Of a stretch of DNA of 64,000 nt, positions 40,561 to 53,398 are shown piece by piece. Made by a program: the position numbers and the translations under genes. The notes under the pieces are model-generated. The model was not told the DNA's origin, searched no databases, and worked only from the letters and a program-made list of their open reading frames with translations. The number at the start of each line of letters is the position of its first letter. The first letter of the stretch is position 1. The DNA comes from Diplolepis rosae (Eukaryota; Arthropoda; Insecta; Hymenoptera; Diplolepididae), in NCBI GenBank assembly GCA_030998225.1, contig JAPYXD010000052.1:1-64000 (forward strand), in the 5' to 3' direction.

Positions 40561-43500
40561 AAAAGTTGAATAGCGTGAAATACAACGATAAATAACGTGT
40601 ATAAAAGATATTGAATAAGTATAAAGTATGAATGGGAAGTATATAAATTCAAATTTAAATCGTTCAAGGAACCAAAATAGAAATATGTATATCAGTTTAT
40701 GATAAAAAGGACTATTTCAGGTTCGAAACTAATTTTACACAAACATTTTGGAGTATGTAAATCTTTTTTCATTTTAGATTTGTCGAATTAAATTTTGTGG
40801 AAAAGTCGAATAACGTTAAATATAACGATAAATAACGTTTATAAAAGATATTGATTAAGTTTAAATTATGAATGCGAAGTATATAAATTCATATTTAAAT
40901 CGTTAAAAGAACCAAAATGGAAATATGTATATCAGTTTATGATAAAAAGGACTATTTCAGGTTCGAAACTCAATTTTACACAAACATTTTGGAGTATGCT
41001 TGTCTTTTAACATTTTAGATTTGTCGAATTAAATTTTGTGGAAAAGTCGAATAGCGTGAAATACAACGATAAATAACGCTTATAAAAGATATTGAATAAG
41101 TATAAAGTATGAATACGATGTACATAAATTCAAATTTAAATCGTTCAAGGAACCAAAATAGAAATATGTATATCAGTTTATGACAAAAAGGACTATTTCA
41201 GGTTCGAATCTCAATTTTACATAAACATATTGTAGTATGTTTGTCTTTTTTCATGTTAGATTTGACGAATTAAATTTTGTCGAATAGTCGAATAGCGTGA
41301 AATATAACGATAACTAACGTTTCATAACAGATATTGAATAAGTTCAAAGTATGAATGCGAAGTACATAAATACAAATTTAAATCGCTCAAAGAACCAAAA
41401 TAGAAATATGTATTTCAGTTTATGACAAAAATGACTATTTCAGGTTCGAAACTCAATTTTACACAAACATTTTGGAGTATGTAAATCTTTTTTCATTTTA
41501 GATTTGCCGAATTAAATGTTGTCGAAAAGTCGAATAGCGTGAAATATAACGATAACTAACGTTCATAACAGATATTGAATAATTTAAAGTATGAATGCGA
41601 AGTATATAAATTCAAATATAAATCTTTCAAATTACCAAAATAGAAATATGTTTTTTCAGTTTATGATAAAAGGGACTATTTCAGGTTCGAATCTCAATTT
41701 TACACAAACATTTTGGAGTATGTAAATCTTTTTTCATTTTAGATTTGCCGAATTAAATGTTGTCGAAAAGTCGAATAGCGTGAGATATAACGATAAATAA
41801 AGTTTATAAAAGATATTGAATAAGTTCAAAGTATGAATGCGACGTACATAAATACAAATTTAAATCGCTCAAAGAACCAAAATAGAAATATGTATTTCAG
41901 TTTATGACAAAAATGACTATTTCAGGTTCGAAACTCAATATTACACAAACATTTTGGAGTATGTGAGTCTTTTAAAATTGTTTTTTGTGGAATTTAATTT
42001 TGTCGAAAAGTTGAATAGCGTGAAATATAATGATAAATAACACTTATGAAAGATATTGAATAAGTTGTAAGTATGAATGCGAAGTATATAAATTCAAATT
42101 GAAATCGTTCAAACAACCAAAATGAAAATATGTTTTTCAGTTTATGACAAAAAGGACTATTTTAGCTTCGAAACTCATTATTTCACAAACATATTGTAGT
42201 ATGTGTGTCTTTTAACATTATAGATTTGTCTAAATAAATTTGGTCGAAAAGTCGAATAGCGTGAAATATAACGATAACTAACGTTCATAACAGATATTGA
42301 ATAATTTAAAGTATGAATGCGAAGTATATAAATTCAAATTGAAATCGTTCAAAAACCAAAATGGAAATATGTTTTTCAGTTTATGACAAGAAGGACTATT
42401 TCAGGTTCGAATCTCAATTTTACACAAACATTTTGGATCATGTAAATCTTTTTTCATTTTAGATTTGCCGAATTAAATGTTGTCGAAAAGTCGAATAGCG
42501 TGAAATATAACGAATGATAATGTTTATAAAAGATATTGATTAAGTTTAAATTATGAATGCGAAGTATATAAATTCATATTTAAATCGTTAAAAGAACCAA
42601 AATGGAAATATGCATATCAGTTTATGATAAAAAGGACTATTTCAGGTTCGAAACTAATTTTACACAAACTATTTGGAGTATGTAAATCTTTTTTCATTTT
42701 AGATTTGTGGAATTAAATTTTGTGGAAAAGTCGAATAACGTTAAATATAACGATAAATAACGTTTATAAAAGATATTGAATAAGTTTAAAGTATGAATGC
42801 GAAGTATATAAATTCATATTTAAATCGTTCAAAGAACCAAAATGGAAATATGTATTTCAGTTTATGACATAAAGGACTATTTCAGGTTCGAAACTTAATA
42901 TATCACAAACATATTGTAGTATGTGTGTCTTTTAACATTATAGATTTGTCTAAATAAATTTGTTCGAAAAGTTGAATAGCGTGAAATACAACGATAAATA
43001 ACGTGTATAAAAGATATTGAATAAGTATAAAGTATGAATGCGAAGTATATAAATTCAAATTTTAATCGTTCATGGAACCAAAATAGAAATATGTATATCA
43101 GTTTATGATAAAAAGGACTATTTCAGGTTCGAAACTCAATATTACACAAACATTTTGGAGTATGTGAGTCTTTTAAAATTTTAGATTTGTCGAATTAAAT
43201 TTTGTGGAAAAGTTGAATAGCGTGAAATACAACGATAAATAACGTGTTAAAAGATATTGAATAAGTTTAATGTATGAATGCGAAGTATATAAATTCAAAT
43301 ATAAATCTTTCAAAGTACCAAAATAGAAATATGTTTTTTCAGTTTATGACAAAAGGGACTATTTCAGGTTCGAATCTCAATTTTACACAAACATTTTGGA
43401 GTATGTAAATCTTTTTTCATTTTAGATTTGCCGAATTAAATTTTGTCGAAAAGTCGAATAGCGTGAAATATAACGATAAATAACGTTCATAAAAGATATT

Positions 43501-46500
43501 GGATAAGTTTAAAGTATGAATGCGAAGTATATAAATTCATATTTAAATCGTTCGAAGAACCAAAAATGGAAACATGTATTTCAGTTGATGACAAATAGGA
43601 CTATTTTAGGTTCGAAACTCATTATTTCACAAACATATTGTAGTATGAGTGTCTTTTAACATTATTGATTTGTCTAAATAAATTTGTTCGAAAAGTTGAA
43701 TAGCGTGAAATACAACGATAAATAACGTGTATAAAAGATATTGAATAAGTTTAAAGTATGAATGAGAAGTATATAGATTCAAATATAAATCGTTCAAAGT
43801 ACCAAAATAGAAATATGTTTTTTCAGTTTATGACAAAAGGGACTATTTCAGGTTCGAATCTCAATTTTACACAAACATTTTGGAGTATGTGACTCTTTTA
43901 AAATTTTAGATTTGTGGAATTTAATTTTGTCGAAAAGTCGAATAGCGTGAAATACAACGATAAATAACACTTATGAAAGATATTGAATAAGTTGTAAGTA
44001 TGAATGCGAAATATATAAATTCAAATTTAAATCGTTCAAAGAACCAAAATAGAAATATGTTTTTCAGTTTATGACAAAAAGGACTATTTCAGGTTCGAAA
44101 CTCAATTTTTCACAAACATTTTGGAGTATGTAAATCTTTTTTCATGTTAGATTTGCCGAATTAAATTTTGTCGAATAGTCGAATAGCGTGAAATATAACG
44201 AATGATAACGTTTATAAAAGATATTGATTAAGTTTAAATTATGAATGCGAAGTATATAAATTCATATTTAAATCGTTAAAAGAACCAAAATGGAAATATG
44301 TATATCAGTTTATGATAAAAAGGACTATTTCAGGTTCGAAACTAATTTTACACAAACATTTTGGAGTATGTAAATCTTTTTTCATTTTAGATTTGCCGAA
44401 TTAAATGTTGTCGAAAAGTCGAATAGCGTGAAATATAACGAATGATAACGTTTATAAAAGATATTGATTAAGTTTAAATTATGAATGCGAAGTATATAAA
44501 TTCATATTTAAATCGTTAAAAGAACCAAAATGGAAATATGTATATCAGTTTATGATAAAAAGGACTATTTCAGGTTCGAAACTAATTTTACACAAACATT
44601 TTGGAGTATGTAAATCTTTTTTCATTTTAGATTTGTCGAATTAAATTTTGTCGAATAGTCGAATAGCGTGAAATATAACGATAACTAACGTTTCATAACA
44701 GATATTCAATAAGTTTAAAGTATGAATGCGAAGTATATAAATTCATATTTAAATCGTTCAAAGAACCAAAATGGAAATATGTATTTCAGTTTATGACAAA
44801 AAGGACTATTTTAGGATCGAAACTTAATATATCACAAACATATTGTAGTATGTGTGTCTTTTAACATTATTGATTTGTCTAAATAAATTTGTTCGAAAAG
44901 TTGAATAGCGTGAAATACAACGATAAATAACGTGTATAAAAGATATTGAATAAGTTTAAAGTATGAATGAGAAGTATATAGATTCAAATATAAATCGTTC
45001 AAAGTACCAAAATATAAATATGTTTTTTCAGTTTATGACAAAAGGGACTATTTCAGGTTCGAATCTCAATTTTACACAAACTTTTTGGAGTATGTAAATC
45101 TTTTTTCATTTTAGGTTTGCTGAATTAAATTTTGTAGAAAAGTCGAATAGCGTGAAATATAATGATAAATAAAGTTTATAAAAGATATTGAATAAGTTCA
45201 AAGTATGAATGCGAAGTACATAAATACAAATTTAAATCGCTAAAAGAACCAAAATAGAAATATGTATTTCAGTTTATGACAAAAATGACTATTTCTGGTT
45301 CAAAACTCAATATTACACAAACATTTTGGAGTATGTGAGTCTTTTAAAATTGTTTTTTGTGGAATTTAATTTTGTCGAAAAGTTGAATAGCGTGAAATAT
45401 AATGATAAATAACACTTATGAAAGATATTGAATAAGTTGTAAGTATGAATGCGAAGTATATAAATTCAAATATAAATCTTTCAAAGTACCAAAATAGAAA
45501 TATGTTTTTTCAGTTTATGACAAAAGGGACTATTTCAGGTTCGAATCTCAATTTTACACAAACATTTTGGAGTATGTAAATCTTTTTTCATTTTAGATTT
45601 GCCGAATTAAATTTTGTAGAAAAGTCGAATAGCGTGAAATATAACGATAAATAAAGTTTATAAAAGATATTGAATAAGTTCAAAGTATGAATGCGAAGTA
45701 CATAAATACAAATTTAAATCGCTAAAAGAACCAAAATAGAAATATGTATTTCAGTTTATGACAAAAATGACTATTTCAGGTTCGAAACTCAATATTACAC
45801 AAACATTTTGGAGTATGTGAGTCTTTTAAAATTGTTTTTTGTGGAATTTAATTTTGTCGAAAAGTTGAATAGCGTGAAATATAATGATAAATAACACTTA
45901 TGAAAGATATTGAATAAGTTGTAAGTATGAATGCGAAATATATAAATTCAAATTTAAATCGTTCAAAGAACCAAAATAGAAATATGTTTTTTCAGTTTAT
46001 GACAAAAGGGACTATTTCAGGTTCGAATCTCAATTTTACACAAACATTTTGGAGTATGTAAATCTTTTTTCATGTTAGATTTGCCGAATTAAATTTTGTC
46101 GAATAGTCGAATAGCGTGAAATATAACGATAACTAACGTTTCATAACAGATATTGAATAAGTTTAAAGTATGAATGCGAAGTATATAAATTCAAATTTAA
46201 ATCGTTCAAGGAACCAAAATAGAAATATGTATATCAGTTTATGATAAAAAGGACTATTTCAGGTTCGAAACTAATTTTACACAAACATTTTGGAGTATGT
46301 AAATCTTTTTTCATTTTAGATTTGTCGAATTAAATTTTGTGGAAAAGTCGAATAACGTTAAATATAACGATAAATAACGTTTATAAAAGATATTGAATAA
46401 GTTTAAAGTATGAATGCGAAGTATATAAATTCATATTTAAATCGTTAAAAGAACCAAAATGGAAATATGAATTTCAGTTTATGACAAATAGGACTATTTT

Positions 46501-48337
46501 ACGTTCGAAACTTAATATTTCACAAACATATTGTAGTATGTGTGTCTTTTAACATTATAGATTTGTCTAAATAAATTTGTTCGAAAAGTTGAATAGCGTG
46601 AAATACAACGATAAATAACGTGTATAAAAGATATTGAATAAGTATAAAGTATGAATGCGAAGTATATAAATTCAAATTTAAATCGTTCAAGGAACCAAAA
46701 TAGAAATATGTATATCAGTTTATGATAAAAAGGACTATTTCAGGTTCGAAACTAATTTTACACAAACATTTTGGAGTATGTAAATCTTTTTTCATTTTAG
46801 ATTTGTCGAATTAAATTTTGTGGAAAAGTCGAATAACGTTAAATATAACGATAAATAACGTTTATAAAAGATATTGAATAAGTTTAAAGTATGAATGCGA
46901 AGTATATAAATTCATATTTAAATCGTTCAAAGAACCAAAATGGAAATATGTATTTCAGTTTATGACAAAAAGGACTATTTCAGGTTCGAAACTCAATTTT
47001 ACACAAACATTTTGGAGTATGTAAATCTTTTTTCATTTTAGATTTGCCGAATTAAATTTTTTAGAAAAGTCGAATAGCGTGAAATATAACGATAACTAAC
47101 GTTCATAACAGATATTGAATATGTTTAAAGTATGAATGCGAAGTACATAAATACAAATTTAAATCGCTCAAAGAACCAAAATAGAAATATGTATTTCAGT
47201 TTATGACAAAAATGACTATTTCAGGTTCGAAACTCAATATTACACAAACATTTTGGAGTATGTGAGTCTTTTAAAATTTTAGATTTGTCTAAATAAATTT
47301 GTTCGAAAAGTTGAATAGCGTGAAATACAACGATAAATAACGTGTATAAAAGATATTGAATAAGTTTAAAGTATGAATGAGAAGTATATAAATTCAAATA
47401 TAAATCTTTCAAAGTACCAAAATAGAAATATGTTTTTTCAGTTTATGACAAAAGGGACTATTTCAGGTTCGAATCTCAATTTTACACAAACATTTTGGAG
47501 TATGTAAATCTTTTTTCATTTTAGATTTGCCGAATTAAATGTTGTCGAAAAGTCGAATAGCGTGAAATATAACGAATGATAACGTTTATAAAAGATATTG
47601 ATTAAGTTTAAATTATGAATGCGAAGTATATAAATTCATATTTAAATCGTTCAAAGAACCAAAATGGAAATATGTATTTCAGTTTATGACATAAAGGACT
47701 ATTTCAGGTTCGAAACTTAATATATCACAAACATATTGTAGTATGTGTGTCTTTTAACATTATAGATTTGTCTAAATAAATTTGTTCGAAAAGTTGAATA
47801 GCGTGAAATACAACGATAAATAACGTTTATAAAAGATATTGAATAAGTTTAAAGTATGAATGCGAAGTATATAAATTCATATTTAAATCGTTCAAAGAAC
47901 CAAAATGGAAATATGTATTTCAGTTTATGACATAAAGGACTATTTCAGGTTCGAAACTCAATTTTACACAAACATTTTGGAGTATGCTTGTCTTTTAACA
48001 TTTTAGATTTGTCGAATTAAATTTTGTGGAAAAGTCGAATAGCGTGAAATACAACGATAAATAACGTGTATAAAAGATATTGAATAAGTATAAAGTATGA
48101 ATGGGAAGTATATAAATTCAAATTTAAATCGTTCAAGGAACCAAAATAGAAATATGTTTTTCAGTTTATGACAAAAAGGACTATTTCAGGTTCGAATCTC
48201 AATTTTACACAAACATTTTGGAGTATGTAAATCTTTTTTCATTTTAGATTTGCCGAATTAAATTGTTTAGAAAAGTCGAATAGCGTGAAATATAACGATA
48301 ACTAACGTTCATAACAGATATTGAATATGTTTAAAGT

Positions 48338-50690
48338 ATGAATGCGAAGTACATAAATACAAATTTAAATCGCTCAAAGAACCAAAATAGAAATATGTAT
48401 TTCAGTTTATGACAAAAATGACTATTTCAGGTTCGAAACTCAATATTACACAAACATTTTGGAGTATGTGAGTCTTTTAAAATTTTAGATTTGTCTAAAT
48501 AAATTTGTTCGAAAAGTTGAATAGCGTGAAATACAACGATAAATAACGTGTATAAAAGATATTGAATAAGTTTAAAGTATGAATGAGAAGTATATAAATT
48601 CAAATATAAATCTTTCAAAGTACCAAAATAGAAATATGTTTTTTCAGTTTATGACAAAAGGGACTATTTCAGGTTCGAATCTCAATTTTACACAAACATT
48701 TTGGAGTATGTAAATCTTTTTTCATTTTAGATTTGCCGAATTAAATGTTGTCGAAAAGTCGAATAGCGTGAAATATAACGAATGATAACGTTTATAAAAG
48801 ATATTGATTAAGTTTAAATTATGAATGCGAAGTATATAAATTCATATTTAAATCGTTCAAAGAACCAAAATGGAAATATGTATTTCAGTTTATGACATAA
48901 AGGACTATTTCAGGTTCGAAACTCAATTTTACACAAACATTTTGGAGTATGCTTGTCTTTTAACATTTTAGATTTGTCGAATTAAATTTTGTGGAAAAGT
49001 CGAATAGCGTGAAATACAACGATAAATAACGTGTATAAAAGATATTGAATAAGTATAAAGTATGAATGCGATGTATATAAATTCAAATTTAAATCGTTCA
49101 AAGAACCAAAATAGAAATATGTTTTTCAGTTTATGACAAAAGGGACTATTTCAGGTTCGAATCTCAATTTTACTCAAACATTTTGGAGTATGTAAATCTT
49201 TTTTCATTTTAGATTTGCCGAATTAAATTTTTTAGAAAAGTCGAATAGCCTGAAATATAACGATAACTAACGTTCATAACAGATATTGAATATGTTTAAA
49301 GTATGAATGCGAAGTACATAAATACAAATTTAAATCGCTCAAAGAACCAAAATAGAAATATGTATTTCAGTTTATGACAAAAATGACTATTTCAGGTTCG
49401 AAACTCAATATTACACAAACATTTTGGAGTATGTGAGTCTTTTAAAATTTTAGATTTGTCTAAATAAATTTGTTCGAAAAGTTGAATAGCGTGAAATACA
49501 ACGATAAATAACGTGTATAAAAGATATTGAATAAGTTTAAAGTATGAATGAGAAGTATATAAATTCAAATATAAATCTTTCAAAGTACCAAAATAGAAAT
49601 ATGTTTTTTCAGTTTATGACAAAAGGGACTATTTCAGGTTCGAAACTCAATTTTACACAAACATTTTGGAGTATGTAAATCTTTTTTCATTTTAGATTTG
49701 CCGAATTAAATGTTGTCGAAAAGTCGAATAGCGTGAAATATAACGAATAATAACGTTTATAAAAGATATTGATTAAGTTTAAATTATGAATGCGAAGTAT
49801 ATAAATTCATATTTAAATCGTTCAAAGAACCAAAATGGAAATATGTATTTCAGTTTATGACATAAAGGACTATTTCAGGATCGAAACTCAATTTTACACA
49901 AACATTTTGGAGTATGCTTGTCTTTTAACATTTTAGATTTGTCGAATTAAATTTTGTGGAAAAGTCGAATAGCGTGAAATACAACGATAAATAACGTGTA
50001 TAAAAGATATTGAATAAGTATAAAGTATGAATGGGAAGTATATAAATTCAAATTTAAATCGTTCAAGGAACCAAAATAGAAATATGTATATCAGTTTATG
50101 ATAAAAAGGACTATTTCAGGTTCGAATCTCAATTTTACACAAACATTTTGGAGTATGTAAATCTTTTTTCATTTTAGATTTGCCGAATTAAATTTTTTAG
50201 AAAAGTCGAATAGCGTGAAATATAACGATAACTAACGTTCATAACAGATATTGAATATGTTTAAAGTATGAATGCGAAGTACATAAATACAAATTTAAAT
50301 CGCTCAAAGAACCAAAATAGAAATATGTATTTCAGTTTATGACAAAAATGACTATTTCAGGTTCGAAACTCAATATTACACAAACATTTTGGAGTATGTG
50401 AGTCTTTTAAAATTTTAGATTTGTCTAAATAAATTTGTTCGAAAAGTTGAATAGCGTGAAATACAACGATAAATAACGTGTATAAAAGATATTGAATAAG
50501 TTTAAAGTATGAATGAGAAGTATATAAATTCAAATATAAATCTTTCAAAGTACCAAAATAGAAATATGTTTTTTCAGTTTATGACAAAAGGGACTATTTC
50601 AGGTTCGAATCTCAATTTTACACAAACATTTTGGAGTATGTAAATCTTTTTTCATGTTAGATTTGCCGAATTAAATTTTGTCGAATAGTC
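48338..50690. repeat. 965-bp tetramer, expanded inside copy 2
   Basis: Type d monomers start at 48,338, 49,303 and 50,268, two steps of exactly 965 bp. Each is followed by type e, then type a with gcttgtc, then an e-like or b/e chimeric monomer with attttttagaaaag. In copy 1 of the long HOR the equivalent starts are 38,231 and 39,195 only. A pentameric step of 1,206 bp precedes the series in both copies (37,025 to 38,231 and 47,132 to 48,338). Confidence 0.82.
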
Positions 50691-52437
50691 GAATAGCGTG
50701 AAATATAACGATAACTAACGTTTCATAACAGATATTGAATAAGTTTAAAGTATGAATGCGAAGTATATAAATTCAAATTGAAATCGTTCAAACAACCAAA
50801 ATGAAAATATGTTTTTCAGTTTATGACAAAAAGGACTATTTTAGCTTCGAAACTCATTATTTCACAAACATATTGTAGTATGTGTGTCTTTTAACATTAT
50901 AGATTTGTCTAAATAAATTTGGTCGAAAAGTCGAATAGCGTGAAATATAACGATAACTAACGTTCATAACAGATATTGAATAATTTAAAGTATGAATGCG
51001 AAGTATATAAATTCAAATTGAAATCGTTCAAACAACCAAAATGGAAATATGTTTTTCAGTTTATGACAAAAAGGACTATTTCAGGTTCGAAACTCAATTT
51101 TACACAAACATTTTGGAGTATGTAAATCTTTTTTCATTTTAGATTTGCCGAATTAAATGTTGTCGAAAAGTCGAATAGCGTGAAATATAACGAATGATAA
51201 CGTTTATAAAAGATATTGATTAAGTTTAAATTATGAATGCGAAGTATATAAATTCATATTTAAATCGTTAAAAGAACCAAAATGGAAATATGTATATCAG
51301 TTTATGATAAAAAGGACTATTTCAGGTTCGAAACTAATTTTACACAAACATTTTGGAGTATGTAAATCTTTTTTCATTTTAGATTTGTCGAATTAAATTT
51401 TGTGGAAAAGTCGAATAACGTTAAATATAACGATAAATAACGTTTATAAAAGATATTGAATAAGTTTAAAGTATGAATGCGAAGTATATAAATTCATATT
51501 TAAATCGTTAAAAGAACCAAAATGGAAATATGTATATCAGTTTATGATAAAAAGGACTATTTCAGGTTCGAAACTCAATTTTACACAAACATTTTGGAGT
51601 ATGCTTGTCTTTTAACATTTTAGATTTGTCGAATTAAATTTTGTGGAAAAGTCGAATAGCGTGAAATACAACGATAAATAACGCTTATAAAAGATATTGA
51701 ATAAGTATAAAGTATGAATACGATGTATATAAATTCAAATTTAAATCGTTCAAAGAACCAAAATAGAAATATGTTTTTCAGTTTATGACAAAAAGGACTA
51801 TTTCAGGTTCGAATCTCAATTTTACACAAACATTTTGGAGTATGTGTGTCTTTTTTCATTTTGGATTTGCCGAATGAAATTTTGTCGATTAGTCGAATAG
51901 CGTGAAATATAACGATAACTAACGTTCATAACAGATATTGAATATGTTTAAAGTATGAATGCGAAGTACATAAATACAAATTTAAATCGCTCAAAGAACC
52001 AAAATAGAAATATGTATTTCAGTTTATGACAAAAATGACTATTTCAGGTTCGAAACTCAATTTTACACAAACATTTTGGAGTATGTAAATCTTTTTTCAT
52101 TTTAGATTTGCCGAATTAAATGTTGTCGAAAAGTCGAATAGCGTGAAATATAACGATAACTAACGTTTCATAACAGATATTGAATAAGTTTAAAGTATGA
52201 ATGCGAAGTATATAAATTCAAATTGAAATCGTTCAAACAACCAAAATGAAAATATGTTTTTCAGTTTATGACAAAAAGGACTATTTTAGCTTCGAAACTC
52301 ATTATTTCACAAACATATTGTAGTATGTGTGTCTTTTAACATTATAGATTTGTCTAAATAAATTTGGTCGAAAAGTCGAATAGCGTGAAATATAACGATA
52401 ACTAACGTTCATAACAGATATTGAATAAGTTCAAAGT

Positions 52438-52677
52438 ATGAATGCGAAGTACATAAATACAAATTTAAATCGCTCAAAGAACCAAAATAGAAATATGTAT
52501 TTCAGTTTATGACAAAAATGACTATTTCAGGTTCGAAACTCAATATTACACAAACATTTTGGAGTATGTGAGTCTTTTAAAATTGTTTTTTGTGGAATTT
52601 AATTTTGTCGAAAAGTTGAATAGCGTGAAATATAATGATAAATAACACTTATGAAAGATATTGAATAAGTTGTAAGT
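52438..52677 (+). repeat. Representative family A monomer, type f (240 bp)
   Basis: Type f begins like type d but continues with aattgttttttgtgg, then ttgtcgaaaagttgaatag, an ataatgataaataacac stretch, ttatgaaagatattg and the diagnostic aagttgtaag before the next monomer. The same ending is seen near 290, 21,842, 27,861, 33,888, 35,332, 42,063, 45,437, 45,917 and 56,766, so it is spread through the A array and serves as a rare-type marker for long repeats. Confidence 0.8.
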
Positions 52678-53398
52678 ATGAATGCGAAGTATATAAATTC
52701 AAATTGAAATCGTTCAAACAACCAAAATGAAAATATGTTTTTCAGTTTATGACAAAAAGGACTATTTTAGCTTCGAAACTCATTATTTCACAAACATATT
52801 GTAGTATGTGTGTCTTTTAACATTATAGATTTGTCTAAATAAATTTGGTCGAAAAGTCGAATAGCGTGAAATATAACGATAACTAACGTTCATAACAGAT
52901 ATTGAATAATTTAAAGTATGAATGCGAAGTATATAAATTCAAATTGAAATCGTTCAAACAACCAAAATGGAAATATGTTTTTCAGTTTATGACAAAAAGG
53001 ACTATTTCAGGTTCGAAACTCAATTTTACACAAACATTTTGGAGTATGTAAATCTTTTTTCATTTTAGATTTGCCGAATTAAATGTTGTCGAAAAGTCGA
53101 ATAGCGTGAAATATAACGAATAATAACGTTTATAAAAGATATTGATTAAGTTTAAATTATGAATGCGAAGTATATAAATTCATATTTAAATCGTTAAAAG
53201 AACCAAAATGGAAATATGTATATCAGTTTATGATAAAAAGGACTATTTCAGGTTCGAAACTAATTTTACACAAACATTTTGGAGTATGTAAATCTTTTTT
53301 CATTTTAGATTTGTCGAATTAAATTTTGTGGAAAAGTCGAATAGCGTTAAATATAACGATAAATAACGTTTATAAAAGATATTGAATAAGTTTAAAGT

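Larger units (their letters stand above)
32689..42792. repeat. Very long HOR, copy 1 (~10.1 kb, about 42 monomers)
   Basis: This segment is followed directly by a second copy. Markers are shifted by 10,104 bp at the start (tgacataaag at 32,761 and 42,865), 10,105 bp from 33,480 to 35,290, 10,107 bp from 36,128 to about 38,440, 11,073 bp near 39,580 and 10,605 bp from 40,920 to 42,790. The stepwise shift shows gains and losses of whole monomers in one copy. Within this copy, type d monomers carrying the c-like tctaaataaatttg segment start at 37,025, 38,231 and 39,195. Confidence 0.8.
42793..53398. repeat. Very long HOR, copy 2 (~10.6 kb, about 44 monomers)
   Basis: The tandem partner of 32,689-42,792. 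It starts with the same type c then type b pair and ends where the downstream text again becomes a type c monomer like its own beginning (53,399). It is longer because a 965-bp tetramer present twice in copy 1 is present three times here, partly offset by loss of about two monomers near 50.7-51.5 kb. Several monomers are of different type at equivalent positions (for example type e near 41,640 against type c near 52,250), so conversion has acted since duplication. Confidence 0.78.

Noticed and set aside
9670..50548. Fourteen antisense open frames of 63 codons with nearly the same predicted peptide (9,670; 12,562; 14,246; 16,173; 19,535; 21,219; 21,460; 37,114; 38,320; 39,284; 47,221; 48,427; 49,392; 50,357).
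   Set aside because: Each covers about 0.8 of a monomer and appears only where a type d left half meets the type c tctaaataaatttg segment, which happens to lack stops in that frame. Other monomer types have stops there. The repetition follows from satellite copying and gives no evidence of coding selection.
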